Translations under genes and position numbers: made by a program | In this document: in pieces, positions 11,782-23,372 of the stretch | Layout: each line of letters begins with the position of its first letter | How positions within the stretch are numbered: the stretch's first letter is position 1 | The notes under the pieces: generated by a model | What the model was told of the DNA's origin: nothing | Databases searched by the model: none | What the model saw: only the letters and a program-made list of their open reading frames with translations | Origin: Seminavis robusta | Taxonomy: Eukaryota > Bacillariophyta > Bacillariophyceae > Naviculales > Naviculaceae | Length of the DNA stretch: 64,000 nt | Reading direction: 5' to 3' | Assembly (NCBI GenBank): GCA_903772945.1 | Contig: CAICTM010000271.1 | Location: 1-64,000, forward strand

Positions 11782-12665
11782 TTTGTCTCCATTATTTGAG
11801 GGTTTGGCATCTACCGCAAATTAATGTGGAGAAGAATGATTACCAGTAATTGTCTGTTTGTCACGCAAAAGAACGTGGATGTAATGCTATAGGAACACAA
11901 AAAGAATTTGATACTGTGCTTGGATTAGTCGTTACACAGCTCTAGGTCAAGGCGATGTCGAGTCTGTCTGTTCTCTCAGACAGCACTGACAGAATGTGCC
12001 CCATCTATCGCATTGCCACTAAGGTCGTCCTTTGAGAGTGACTCCTGTAGTGTCCAAGTCTACAACATTGGGAAAAGTAATGCCCACTCCAACATACAAA
12101 TCACAGATGGCAAAATCATAACATCTGGGAGAGAACAGACTGAATCATCAGCATTAAATCTGCATAATCCAAAAATATTGGTGCTGGAATTATCAAACAC
12201 AACATCAAAGTCAGTCACTACGGCGACTGAAGGATCACTGGCATTTCCGGTACCTGTACGCCTCTTCCCTGTCAGCACGCTCTTCCAGTTCCGTGCAATC
12301 GGATGGTTGTGGCGTTGGGTACGTGTAGGCTGCTCTAGCTACAGTACCGTGCCGTACCGGTATGGTAGCTAGCTATCGGCACCAGTAGCCATGAAGCCAT
12401 GGTTCGAGGTTGCCTTGGCGAATCTCAATCCGGTGTCCGAAAGTTCGCAGCTTTGCTGCTTTCGACATGCTTCCATGGCCTTCTGTGAACGATGGAGAGA
12501 TGGATTTTGCCAACTTCATCACGGCTCGTCGTCTCGCTCACAAATGATCTTCAGGTTGCTATACTGTAGAAAAGCGGCCACCTGACACTTCTGTAGCTAC
12601 GGATCGCTCTCTTGTGTTGCAAACCGCTCTATTCTATTCTATTCTATTGCATTGTCTGTGTCAAG
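11782..12665. other. Intergenic region, no gene seen
   Basis: Open frames here are short and without recognisable domains. A cluster of GTACCG/GGTACC and AGCTAGCTA palindromes lies at about 12335-12376. A TATTCTATTCTATTC repeat at about 12630-12646 lies directly upstream of the DDI1-type start codon and may belong to its leader. Confidence 0.4.
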
Positions 12666-14169
12666 ATGGACGTCGAATGTATGGTAACCATTGTGGTAGC
12701 CGAATCTGGCAGGTCTGAGACTCTCCCCGTGTCATTGGGAACCACTGTCAAGGAATTGTCGGATTTTTCGGGTGCCATGTTGGGATTATCTGGTAGTGTC
12801 CAACTCTACAAGGATGGATCCCGTTTGGACCCAAATATGAAGTTGGAACAAGCAGGAGTCAAGAATGGAGACTTGTTGGCCGCTCAAATTGCCGCTGCTG
12901 CACCACCACCACCAGCTGCTCCAGCCCAGGCTGCTGGTGGATTGGACTTTTCCAGCATTTTGGCCAATGCCACGGCGGCGGCGGCGTCTGCACCCGTGGC
13001 AGCGGCACCTGCAAGTGGAGGCCTGGATTTTTCCAATCTCATCATGGGTCAACAACTCAACAAAACCAACTCAGAGCCCGTGTATTATCCCGGCATGACA
13101 CTCAATGATGCCCTCGACCACAACACCAATCCCGAACATATTGTCACTCTCCTACAAACCCGAGAGCACTTATTCAAAGAACTCAATTATCATCAACCTG
13201 TGTTGGCCAACAAACTACGAAATCAAACCTATGAAAAGGCCGTCCAAATTTGGCGGGAAGAGATTCTAAAAGGAGGTATTCAATCCGCCATGTCACGCAA
13301 CAATACGCAACTCAAGGAACAGGATTATCGACAGCGCTTGGAAAAGAATCCCAATGACAAAGAAGTAAGTTTTCCTTCCAGGCAGGAAAAAGAGAGGCTG
13401 AAAAATGCTGCAGTCGTTCTTGACATTCTCTCTTATTGTATTAATTATTGCTCTTTCTTTTTCCATCAGGCCAAGGAATACTTTGACTCTCAAAAGCGAG
13501 AGCAACAGGTTCGAGAACAATACTTCCAAATGATGCAGGAGTATCCAGAATCATTAGGTAAGGCATTTTTGCCGCACGGTACTGATCCGCCAACTTATTG
13601 AATTGTGTACATTGACGACAAAGTTCCACTTTGTAATAGGACGAGTGCTCATGCTCTACATTGAGGCCAAAATGAATGGTCATTCTGTGCAAGCCTTTGT
13701 GGATAGCGGTGCACAAAACACAATCATGAGCAAAAAGACAGCCACAATGTGTGGGATCATGGATCTCTTGGATACTCGGTTCCGGGGAGTCGCCGTTGGT
13801 GTGGGGACAGGAACCATCTTGGGACGGGTTCACATTGTGCAGCTACAATTGGGAGACTATTTCTTTCCCTGTACCATCACCATCATGGATGATCCGCCAC
13901 CAGGTAGCGAAGCCAAAGACATGCCATTCTTGTTGGGATTGGACATGCTCAAACGACACACCTGTTCCATTGATTTGGAGAACCAAGTTTTGAAGTTTCG
14001 ACTTGCGCCTGGAAAGTATCTGGAGACGCCCTTTCTACATGAGAAGGATCTTGAGGAGAGTCAAGGAGGGACGAAAGGATTTAATGCCGAGAAGGCCAAC
14101 CTAGAGTTGGCTGAGTTGCAGCGAAAACACGAGGAGGAAGATAAGGATGGTGATAGCAAGATGGAGTGA
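12666..14169 (+). CDS. DDI1: DDI1-like ubiquitin-like/retropepsin-domain protein
   Basis: Three exons, 12666-13364, 13470-13557 and 13640-14169, encode 438 residues; both introns are GT-AG and the phases fit. Residues 5-75 form a ubiquitin-like domain ending in a hydrophobic LLAAQI strand. Residues about 80-140 are an Ala/Pro linker carrying two copies of a GGLDFS motif. Residues about 145-260 match the helical domain found in DDI1 proteins. Residues about 264-385 form the aspartyl protease domain with the catalytic DSGAQ (D284) and the later LLGLDML segment. DDI1 proteins shuttle or cleave ubiquitinated clients of the proteasome. The C-terminus is a charged helix (QRKHEEEDKDGDSKME) and I see no UBA domain there, unlike yeast Ddi1. 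The first intron has no stop and is a multiple of three, so retention would stay in frame. Confidence 0.93.
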
Positions 14170-14493
14170 GCCCAAGTTGATCAGCTTTGATGCAGACCTC
14201 AGAAGAAGATCTGTTCTGGTCCCCAAACACGGAGGTCATGTCTTGACAGATGTTGTTGATAAGGTTGGCTAGAACAGCCATGTCCGATTCTTGTAGGCTG
14301 GCCCATCCAAGGCATTGTCAAAGGGGCGACGTGTCAGCCGCCCTTCCCGTCGCTCAGATGTGGATGATTTGGAAGACTACCTAGCAAGAACCACCACTTG
14401 ACCATGGTTGTATTAGTCTATTCAACCCTAATTACTCTAGCTAAATAATGAGCCACAATCCCAATCACTCAGACTGCTTGCCACAATCCCAAT
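14170..14493. other. Gap between convergent genes
   Basis: This stretch separates the converging DDI1-like gene and the minus-strand orphan and should hold both 3' untranslated regions. I see no gene or notable repeat in it. Confidence 0.4.
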
Positions 14494-16494
14494 TCAGACC
14501 GTTACGTAGTCATCATCCTCTTGAGAATCCCTGTGAGACACAGCGGGGGAATCCATAGAGACGCTGACTGGAACGGATTTGGATGGTACTGGAGAGGGCT
14601 GCAACAGCTTCTGCAGCCCTGCCTTCTCGTTTGCCGATGGAGTCATTACCGCACAGGTGTTGTCATTTGTGGATTTGGGCGGACTGGCAACCACCGCTTC
14701 GCCGCTCTTTCCTGGTGTTGGTGGTGCTTCTTTTGCCGGCGTGACCGTCTGCTCCAGAGGGGGCATTGGGGGCATCGCGCTATCGCTAGTTTCTGGTTCT
14801 TGCTTGACTTTCGTCTCCAACGGTGGCAAGGGAATATCTTTGGAATGCCTCCCACGGTTAGGGAATGCTTTGAGCTCTGTGGGACGCTTCTCGGCCTCAT
14901 TCGGGGCCGCAGGCAGCACTTTTCCGGTTTCTTCGTGGCCAAGACTCTTGGCCGTCATGGCGACTACCGAAACAGCGACACGCTCCTCCAGCGGTGGCGG
15001 TTTCGCAATGGCACCCGCCGCCTTGGCAATATCACCCGCAAAGGAGGACCCCCAATCTTTGTGGGTGATGACAGTGTTGGTGGCCGGGTCCACCGTCGTC
15101 GAGGTTGTTGTCGCTGCTACTGCTGCCGTTGTTCCCGTCGGAGTCGGAATCGTCGTGGTCGTCGTCGCAGGCACGGTGGCGTCCGTCTCGGGAACCGCGA
15201 CATCATCCGCAGCATGGGTATGTACATTCTGTTCGATCATGTCCAAATGGGAACAGAGATGGCGGGCGTTGGCCTTTTTGGTGGGATTCTTGATCATGGT
15301 TCGTAGCCTCTTTTTGGCATTTTGAATGTGTGTTTTGTAGTAGCATCGAATGCGATCGCGCAAAATCTTGTCGGTAAAACAAGACGCGTACTCCCACTTC
15401 AGACGATCGGACTCGTTACGAACCAGTAACACGAGCGTGTTGTTGAACGACTGCTGTTGTGCCGATTGACATTTGGTAATGGACAATTCATAATATTCCG
15501 CCATGTTGTCCTTCAACACTGCATATTGCACAAGCAAAAGCAAAATAAGAACTGAGGTGAGGTTCTGCAAATCAAATTCAGTTGGTTCCACCTGTGCACC
15601 GCAGACAGAAACAATCCATTAGAACGCACCCTTTTCCAGTGGAGGATAATGTGCCCAAAAGAATCCTTCTGGCAAGACATGTCCTGGACCTGGCAATGTC
15701 TCTGGAGCCGACCTAGGATTCTCTCGTGTCAGCGCCATGGAGAGCAAGAGTCGCTTGGCCAGTTCCGGGTCATTGATGGTCCTCTGTGCCAAATCAGCAG
15801 CTCGGTTGGCCTGTTCTTGCAGTTTGGCTTGTTCGTCTTCGTCTTTGCGTTTGCGCTTTCGAGGAGGCACTTCCGCCGCCGGAGTGGTCTTTTTGATGTT
15901 GCTACTGTTTCCCGAGTTCCTCTTCAACGGTAACGTTGGCTTTCTGGTGGGCCTTTTACTGGGAGCACGTGTTTTGATGGCAGTGGTGGTTGTCGTCGTC
16001 TCGACCGAGTCTTGACTGTTTGTGGTTTCCAAATTATTTGTAGTAGTAGTACTGTTGTCTACAATCACAGGAGCGTTCTTTGCTTGTTCTTCTTCTTTTT
16101 CCTTTTTAATTTTGGCTCGTTTCTCCTGTTGCTCCTGTTCTTCTTCCTGACTTTGAAACATGGAAACCGCATCCAAAAGTGTCCCAAATCCACCCTGCGA
16201 AGCGGGCCGATCTCCTTGCGACAGCAGTCCGTACTGTTGCACCAATTGCTGCGAGTCAAAATTCTCGGACGAATTCACGCTCACTTGCGACAAATTGCCG
16301 ATCGTGTCCTGTGATAATCCACCACCTTGATACTGCATTTCCTGCGAGAGCAACGATTGGGATCCAAAGTAATTCTGACCCGACCCTTGCTCCAAGCGGC
16401 GGATCTGCTCGTCTTCATAGTCGCTGTCTTCTCCACCACCTTTGCAGCAAACCCCCTGCTGTTGTTGTTTCAAGGGAGAAGAGACGACGTCCAT
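14494..16494 (-). CDS. Conserved nuclear-looking orphan protein, two exons
   Basis: Exon 1 is 15630-16494 and exon 2 is 14494-15518, joined across a 111-bp GTGCGT...CAG intron, giving 629 residues. I do not recognise a named family. The N-terminal 120 residues are Gln/Ser-rich. A Glu/Lys helix and a Thr-rich stretch follow, then a strongly basic nuclear-localisation-like RKRKRK near residue 220. The best-conserved-looking core spans the splice junction: LPEGFFWAHYPPLEK, then AEYYELSITKCQSAQQQ, DKILRDRIRCYYK and HIQNAKKRLR around residues 275-390. The rest is low-complexity Thr/Pro/Ala, ending EDDDYVTV. The in-frame join of the core across the intron is the main support for the model. A nuclear or chromatin role is inferred only from basic composition. 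Confidence 0.75.
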
Positions 16495-18000
16495 GATGAT
16501 TTAGGTGCTAATTGGTGTGTACTGGTGTTAACTAATCGTACTTCTTCTTCCTCTTGACTCCTTGGATTGGATTGGATCGTATCGTGGCTACAGTACTAGT
16601 ACTGGGAAGTGCTTACTGTGTCCGCAACCGCAAGACTTATAAGAGACAGAGAGACCAGAGTACGCAAGTCCAAGGGAGAGAACAAGAGGGGGGGGGGGCA
16701 CGAGAGAGGGACGGCAATGATGACACCACCTCCAAGGACGGCTTCTTGCTTGAGTGACTAATAACTTGCTGCCGAAACTGGATGCAAGTTTGTGGTTTTC
16801 AGAAGAAGAGGGCGAAGAGAAAAGCTGGTCCGGAGAACGATTGATTGAATTCGATTCGATTCGAATCGCGGACGAACCCAGGAACGGGAGCGCTCGATTG
16901 ACGCTTGAGAGCTACCACTGCCACAGGAGATGCCCTGCGCTTCCATGGATCCAGGCCAATGACCAGTTTGTTGATGGATAAGGTTAGGTTGAATGAAAGT
17001 ACGGGAGCGCAAAACCTTGCCTCATCCATCACACGTCGACAGTACCACCGTAGCTTGCTTTGGCAGATACTACATCGTACCAGTACGCTGTACGGGGAGT
17101 ATTTGGAGGTCGATAGCCTTGCCCCATTTGGTTAGCTAGCACTGCCAAAATGGGCCAGTCATGTCAGGAGAATAGTGTCAAACATAAGTACCGGTAGAAG
17201 CAAAATTGATCCTTCCTTCCCATCATTTCAGTCAGACGCACCCTACGACTATACCCATTCCATCCACCCAGATTATCTTTCGGGTGTATCTGTGCGTCTC
17301 TCACCTCAATCCTGGTAGACCTGGAACTTTCGTGGCACTTGGTGAGCTCTGTACCAGTAGGTGCACATGACCATACCGTACCGGTATAAAGAAGCGATGA
17401 GGGGACTCCCACCGCCACCACCACCGCCACCACTGGATTTCCTGGGCAAACCCGTCTTTACAGGAGGAACTGGGTTGGTTTTGGGATGCTGATGCCCTCT
17501 TCCAGACAAACCGCTTTCCCCATCACCCAGTGCAGAGTACGGTACCATGCCTGGCTAGTACGAAGAAGGAAGCACATTATTTTCTTGGTGAATCTACATG
17601 TATTGTTGACGTACCAGGTACCGTCGCTGTAGAGGAGGAGGCCTGTGAACATTGGGAGACCTGAAGGGTCAGTGCGTTTTAATACGGTACTTGGGAACTC
17701 CAAACTGAGGGTTTTACTCATTCAGATTGAAGGCCGTATCTTTATGTACCGGTATCTTTCCTCAGGCTCCCCTTGGCTACTAGAAAGCTCAAGCAAATCT
17801 GCACATCGAACAACAAAGCCTCGAGGTTGCAGCATCGCAGCATCGCAGCTGGCCAGTTGACAGAAGGAGTAACAAACGTAATCAATTGAAGCAAGCAAGT
17901 TTATACCACTATCTAGTTGTCGCCACAAGATTGTCCAAGCTTGCTGCTGCAGACCGGAAGATTGGACTCTACCAGTACTGTTCCAATACTACTAATGAAA
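16495..18000. other. Intergenic region, no gene seen
   Basis: No supportable gene. An 11-base G run lies at 16688-16698, and an ATTCGATTCGATTCGAATCG repeat at about 16847-16867. GTACCGGTA palindromes are frequent between 17070 and 17760. A (CCACCACCG)n-like GC-rich tract lies at 17409-17434. Confidence 0.4.
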
Positions 18001-18579
18001 ATGGCACGAGCAGGAATGTTGCAGCAACTTCTTCGGGGAAGACGCCAATGGTTGCTCGCGCCCAAAGTACCGATGCAACCACTGTCATCATCGTCGTCGT
18101 CGAAAGGAATAGCCCCTCAATTGAACATCAACCTGGCTTTGATCAAGAAAGAAGAGATGGGATACTTCAATGATATAGTGAAGCATCCTGTCACCACACT
18201 CCAAGGAATTGGCCCCAAGCATTCAGAACAATTGGCAAATTTGGGTATTAAATCTATTCAACAACTCGCTGACTACAAGTTCTATCTCTTGGCCAAGTCC
18301 ATCAAGACTTTGTCACAAGTTGAAGAAGAGAACAACCGGTTGGAAGGGGCGGTTATGAACTTGGACAAGGGAGTCGATAAGCAATTTGAGCACTATTGCC
18401 TTGCCGAACTCGTTCGTCAACCGGTTCACGCCCTCCAGGGAATTTCTCCTACAGGAGCCGAAACATTTCAGACCTTGGGTGTCAAAACTATTGAAGACTT
18501 GGCTGAATTCAAGTATTGCAAATGGGCTGAAGCCATTGTGGTTGCTGCCAAGTTTGAAGACATGAAAAAAGAATCGTAG
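18001..18579 (+). CDS. Small protein with two helix-hairpin-helix-like repeats, probably organellar
   Basis: The ATG at 18001 has a good context (A at -3, G at +4) and gives 192 residues; an alternative ATG lies two codons upstream. The first 40 residues (MARAGMLQQLLRGRRQWLL, then a Ser run) are Arg/Leu/Ser-rich, without acidic residues, as in mitochondrial presequences. Two related units follow, near residues 65-110 and 140-185. Each has a PV..LQGI.P sequence, a second helix and a final (I/V)K(S/T)I..LA.(Y/F)K block. The LxGIxP..AxxLxxLGI pattern is that of helix-hairpin-helix motifs, which bind the DNA or RNA backbone without sequence specificity. Function is unknown; an organellar nucleic-acid or assembly role is inference. 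Confidence 0.7.
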   Translation: MARAGMLQQLLRGRRQWLLAPKVPMQPLSSSSSSKGIAPQLNINLALIKKEEMGYFNDIVKHPVTTLQGIGPKHSEQLANLGIKSIQQLADYKFYLLAKSIKTLSQVEEENNRLEGAVMNLDKGVDKQFEHYCLAELVRQPVHALQGISPTGAETFQTLGVKTIEDLAEFKYCKWAEAIVVAAKFEDMKKES

Positions 18580-18941
18580 CTCGGTCCTTCGATGGTTAGC
18601 TTGCTAGTTGAGAAGTTATCAATCTACATGTAATGGTCGGGCCGGGCTCGTGCACTGTCTCATATTGAGAGCTCCTAGGACAAACGTTGCAGATAGAGTC
18701 ATGCGATGGCTGGATTGTGCGTTGGTGAGGATTCTCTGCTCGTTGGAGTGGTTTGGAGTCAGAAGAGAACATTTGTCTTCCAGCTAAAGACAAACTATGC
18801 TTGCGGGAAAGACTGATGAATCCAAATGTGCAGGAAAAGTGTATACAAGTCCCATTGGTAGTACTGTACCAGTTTTGCATATAAGTATAGATATCAAAGC
18901 AATAGCTGCAATCCACGGATATGATGATTGGTCTTCGAAAG

Positions 18942-19885
18942 TCACGAAATGGAAGTCCCAAGACGAGGCACCACGACACCCCTTTCTGCGTCAACGACAC
19001 CCCCGAGAAGAATCCCAGTGGTACTAGTATCCTTCCGAGTCGATCGTTGCACCGCGTCGTCAAAACAAGCGACGAATGATTGAATCCCAATGCAATACCT
19101 CGTCAACAAGGCCTTTGGTGAAAGGCTGTCATGTATAGTACATATCTGTTCTGCCCGATACACGACTTCCTCGGAAGGTTGTGAGGAATCCCGCAGCCTG
19201 AGTGCCCGACCTGGAGCAAGCGCCTGAAGGTTGCCCAAGACAGCACCGATGCTGAAGTGTATGGTACCAACAGCTTGTGCCCCCTTGCGGCTTTGTAAAG
19301 CTTGATTCCAAGCATTTGCTGGACGTTCTCGTGATCCTCCATTATCATAAGTTGTCATTCGATCTCCATTGCCATCTTCGAATTGATTGTTGACAGCGCG
19401 GGAACACACGCAGTATACTGGCAAGGCGACATGAGTCGAGTCTGGAAAGAGGATCCACACAATTACAGTAGTCGCTTCATCTTCGCTTGTATGGAGCTCC
19501 TGAGCAACACGGATGCGGCGAAGATGGCGTGGGAGTCGTACAAAGGCTCCCAGTCATAGATCTTCCTTCGTCCGCTTGCCATCCCATGTGAAGAGACAAA
19601 GGTCGATGTCGATCCGCAGGTTCCATCCTACGTGCGCGCATGGGGACCGCGTTGGTCCTTTCTCGTTGTCCCAAACTGGAGGTGAATGCCCATAAAGTCG
19701 ATCCCCCAGTGGGAGTTCCATAATTGACGCAAGATGTGAGCGTTTGCGCAATGGACATGAAACGTGGTCGACGGCTGAAGCCAACCTTGGGAGGAGCCTC
19801 TCTGACCTTCTGCTTCAGTGGTCTCAGCTGCAACCTGCTTGGGAGGAGCCTCTCTGACCTTCTGCTTCAGTTGTCTTAATTGCAA
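18942..19885 (-). pseudogene. Decayed coding-like region of unknown family
   Basis: Several overlapping minus-strand frames have protein-like composition and seem to continue one another, for example a WNLRIDIDLCLFTWDGKR stretch near 19570-19630 and an AVLGNLQALAPGRALRLRD stretch near 19180-19240. No frame is open across the whole region and there are no convincing splice sites, so a dead gene or an unclassified mobile-element remnant is the best reading. The family is not recognised. Confidence 0.3.
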
Positions 19886-19889
19886 ATTT
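19786..19889. repeat. 52-bp tandem duplication
   Basis: The stretch beginning CTTGGGAGGAGCCTCTCTGA at 19786 recurs at 19838 with 34 identical bases, followed by a more diverged remainder of the unit. Two copies of a 52-bp unit lie head to tail inside the decayed coding-like region. Confidence 0.8.
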
Positions 19890-20736
19890 GCAACTCGAAC
19901 AATTTGTCAAACAGAGCACGTCCGAACTCTTGACTAGGATCAATCACCGTCTCTGATCCTTTGTCTTTACCCAGGCCGGCTATTCACTTCCTCCCCCCTT
20001 CTTCACTGTGATTTCCAACTTTTCACTGTGATTGCCACCGAAGGCAGCTTGGGCTCGGGAGATGCCAAAAAGACATGTGTTTTTATGCTAATGCTCATGC
20101 TTGAAACCTTGGGTTGCTCGATCTCTCCACCAAACACCGACCTCCAATGCCCACAAAACAACTTCAATCTGCAACAAAGCCCTATTTCCACATGCAAAAC
20201 AAACACACGTTAGGTCACTTGCATACAGTTTAGTATGCGTAGCTATTCAGTGGATGTTCTAGTGCTCGCAATGCTTATTGAACTTCTACCTTCCGCTACA
20301 ATGTCTTGATTGGCAGTGTGCAAACTCCCAACGAGTGTTGCTTGCGCCCTGGCGGCCTCTGCTGGGAATACTCCAGCATCGCGGCTATGTCAGTGACGAC
20401 GGCACACGTCGCGATATCTGCATTAGTGGGATCTATTCATTGTACGTAGTAAAAAACTCAACTGAAAGCTCGACCTGACACTTGTCCCTCGTTCGGGCAG
20501 CGACTTGTGCTCTCATCATCTGTTCTATCATTGATTGTAAAGTACACGTATGTATTCCTTCAGCCAAAAGGGGCTCGTCTCCTACTACAGCCAAACATCG
20601 GGGTGCAGAATGGTATCATGATGTAACAAGTCCCAATCACTATGATGAATTTTGTATAGAAATAGATAGTTTTCAAGTAGCTGCTTCGCTCCCCCCATCG
20701 GTCCTCCCGCCCAGAAGGAAAACAGACAAGACACCT

Positions 20737-22233
20737 TTAGAAATTGGAGTTCTCGGTGATTGCACTAATGTCGTCTTTCATGGGTGTCACGGGTGTCATT
20801 GGTGTTGTGGTGGCGTGAAAGTAGTTATGTGAGCCTCCTTTGTCATTGCTTCCCGCCCGAGCACGGTTGTACGACGTTTGCGGCTTTGGCGTTGGTCTTG
20901 AGGATGGCTCCCGAGCCAAAGCCGTTTCCATATTAGTTCGCCCTGACTCAATCAGTTGCTTTATCTCAGAACCTCTTCGAGATCTTGTGGGTCGCTCGTC
21001 CTGCTCTTGTCGTAGCAAATTCTGTATCAGCTGTTCCCGGCGTGAGTGAGCTTTGTCCAGTTCCTGTTGCTGCTGCGTCACCATCAGCTGAAGAGCCTCT
21101 TGATCCTGCAAAAGCTGTTTCATTTGCAAAGCCAGATCATCAGCATATGACTTTGTGTCAGCAGCAAGAAGGTTTGCAGCATCTCGCTCTGCCTTGGCAG
21201 TGGTCAAAGCGGCGCCAAGGCCGCTGATTTCTGCTTCCAAATCCGAGATAACACCAGCATCATTACCGGCATGAGAGTTGATCATTTCTCTCATAGCTTC
21301 CATCTCTTCGACGTGGCAATTGACCAGTTTTCGTTTGTCTTCGTCGCTCGATATTTTTACTTGATTGACGGCGGCTTTGTGTTGATCTTGAAGCATCTTG
21401 ATGCGCTCTTCGTACATGCCCTTGAGCGTCCGGGTTTTCTTTTCATATTCAGTCACCACCTCGTTCACTCTTGCGGCTGCTTCGTGCTCGTGCCGTTTGA
21501 TGTTGTGGCTGTCCGCAGATGCCGACATTGTAAGCGCCCTGGATCCAGAAACATTAGCATCAGCATAGAGACGCAATAGTTTGGCGGAGAACTTGGATCC
21601 CCGTCCATGTTCCAATGGAATTCTATCTCTCTTATCTTTCATCAAGACTCCCTTGGGGTATTGTGTCAAGAGCAGTTCGAGAAGATCCTCATTATCTTCC
21701 TTGTACCGAAACGCTAGGTGCAACGGTAGCATACCTTGATCATCTCGTCGTGACACAGCCGCTGGATATTGATCTATCAAAGCAGTTACCACATATGTAG
21801 GACTTTGAAAGATAACTGCGGCATGCAATGGAAGAAGTTTCCATCGAATCTTTTGAGAGATTGTGTCTCGTCGAACGATCCATGTCCGTACCTCGTGAGG
21901 GTGTGATCCACATCGACTACGAGCCTTTTCCCAGTTGGAAGACTCCAACAGCTCATAGAGAGTTGTTACGTTCGTGTCATAGTTGCATATCGCTTCTCCC
22001 TCGGTAGAATCGTGAATTTTCAAAGGCGACGGTTGCTCTCTCCCTCGTATGTTGCTTCTTTCCCTTGACCTTGGTCTTCGCGGAGATCCCATCGGGCTCT
22101 CATCTCTGCTTCGAGCTCTAGAGGTGGGTCTGTGGTTGTGATTGTGGTTGCTCGATGGAAACTTAATCGACGATGGGGTGTTTCGACCTGGTGTCATACT
22201 GCTTCCTCGTCCACCAGGAGAATTGTATACCAT
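20737..22233 (-). CDS. Ankyrin-repeat protein with long coiled coil
   Basis: A single exon of 498 residues, starting MVYNSPGGRGSSM. Residues 1-75 are Ser/Arg/Pro-rich and probably disordered. Residues about 85-230 hold ankyrin-like repeats, recognised by KLLPLHAAVIFQSP and GMLPLHLAFRYKEDN at the usual spacing and by the RIPLEHGRGS unit. Residues about 250-405 form a continuous heptad-like coiled coil (KAERDAANLLAADTKSYADD is part of it) with several Gln clusters. The C-terminus is Ser/Thr/Pro-rich with TPMTPVTPMK. Ankyrin plus coiled-coil proteins of this build are numerous in diatoms; the specific role is unknown. There is no membrane segment. A TTATAG sequence lies close upstream of the start. 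Confidence 0.8.
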   Translation of the reverse strand: MVYNSPGGRGSSMTPGRNTPSSIKFPSSNHNHNHRPTSRARSRDESPMGSPRRPRSRERSNIRGREQPSPLKIHDSTEGEAICNYDTNVTTLYELLESSNWEKARSRCGSHPHEVRTWIVRRDTISQKIRWKLLPLHAAVIFQSPTYVVTALIDQYPAAVSRRDDQGMLPLHLAFRYKEDNEDLLELLLTQYPKGVLMKDKRDRIPLEHGRGSKFSAKLLRLYADANVSGSRALTMSASADSHNIKRHEHEAAARVNEVVTEYEKKTRTLKGMYEERIKMLQDQHKAAVNQVKISSDEDKRKLVNCHVEEMEAMREMINSHAGNDAGVISDLEAEISGLGAALTTAKAERDAANLLAADTKSYADDLALQMKQLLQDQEALQLMVTQQQQELDKAHSRREQLIQNLLRQEQDERPTRSRRGSEIKQLIESGRTNMETALAREPSSRPTPKPQTSYNRARAGSNDKGGSHNYFHATTTPMTPVTPMKDDISAITENSNF

Positions 22234-23372
22234 CTTGGTGATGGCAATGCACTACAGCTATAAAGATGAGTGTGAAGCCAACTATAAACGACTCCCTACT
22301 CCGGTTCCTATCAATGTGGCGCAGCCTGAAACGCGTTTCGCCATGGAGTGTCCCAATAGCCAGGGTGTCTCCTTTAAAAAGAGGTGCAAAGTAGGTAAGC
22401 AAAGCGAGAAGGGCCCGAACCTAGGCCCTTGGCGGCGTCCTCGCCCAGACAACAAATGCTCACTAAATGTTGCCGTCCATCGCTAATGGCTGTGAAACAT
22501 GGGAGCATCCGTGTGGTTCAATGGCTCGGTCTGCGACCTCACTCGCCGGCGTAGGTCTTCTTATCCTTCAGTGCTCGCTCATTTAGCTAAACAAAAGTCT
22601 AAGTACCATGGCTTGACTTGCTTTCAAAAAGGCTTTCTTCATCTTTTCAAATTCTGCTGCAATAATCTTGTCCTCAGCCAAGCTTGTGATGTGTGATGAC
22701 ATGAACGTATACCTGGTACCAGCTAGCTAGTACCTAGCGGTATGCCTTCAAGGTAGCATTATGTACGGTACTGTAGCAGTTCAAGTATAGGTGACATCGA
22801 CAGATTGGGTTAACACTTCAGTGCTGCGGAAGTTTGTTAAAGTATCCAACCCGTACCAAAAAAGTGATGGATTGGGATTGCGGATTTAGTTAGAAGGTGC
22901 TACACTTTTCCAGGCCACAATTTTAAGCGGAGTGTCTATGTGCTGCAGCTTGCAGGTACAGCTAACCCGAGAGCAAATCTCCAGTACCGGTACGGTACAG
23001 AACAAGCAAGAGGGCTACCTGTATCAGTCATACCGGTACAATCAAAAGATCACCACACAAGAATATTTATTTTCATCATTTCTAAAAGGGATTGTTGCTT
23101 TAAAACTGCACTACCCCGGTTACACGCTAAGGGCCAGCCACAGCAGTAAAGTTTGCATTGACTCGACTCCACGCCCAATAAAGCAAGGTGTCATCGATTT
23201 TGCTGTTGATCATGGTAACATCCAACCAACCAAACCCCGGCTCCTACTCTCACAATGTCATATTGATACAACCACCCAACGTGATTACCACCGCTTCCTC
23301 CTATTTTTCATCCTGTCTCCTTTTGTCGCGTTGCTCCGTTTCGCTGTATGTGATTTGTCGTGTATGGTGGTG
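22234..23372. other. Intergenic region, no gene seen
   Basis: No gene supported. GTACCGGTAC-type palindromes cluster at about 22712-22770 and 22980-23042. An A-box-like TGGTTCAATGG at about 22513 prompted a tRNA check, which failed. Confidence 0.4.

Larger units (their letters stand above)
18580..20736. other. Non-genic stretch with decayed coding-like DNA
   Basis: Apart from the decayed minus-strand region and tandem repeat listed separately, nothing can be supported. The right-hand third (about 19900-20736) has only short frames and no recognisable motif. Confidence 0.4.

Noticed and set aside
14521-15325. Two long plus-strand frames
   Set aside because: Both lie antisense to the low-complexity Thr/Pro/Ala region of the minus-strand orphan and overlap one another.
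22495-22580. Possible tRNA gene (A-box-like TGGTTCAATGG)
   Set aside because: No B box of the GGTTCGAATCC type follows at the right distance and no cloverleaf can be drawn.
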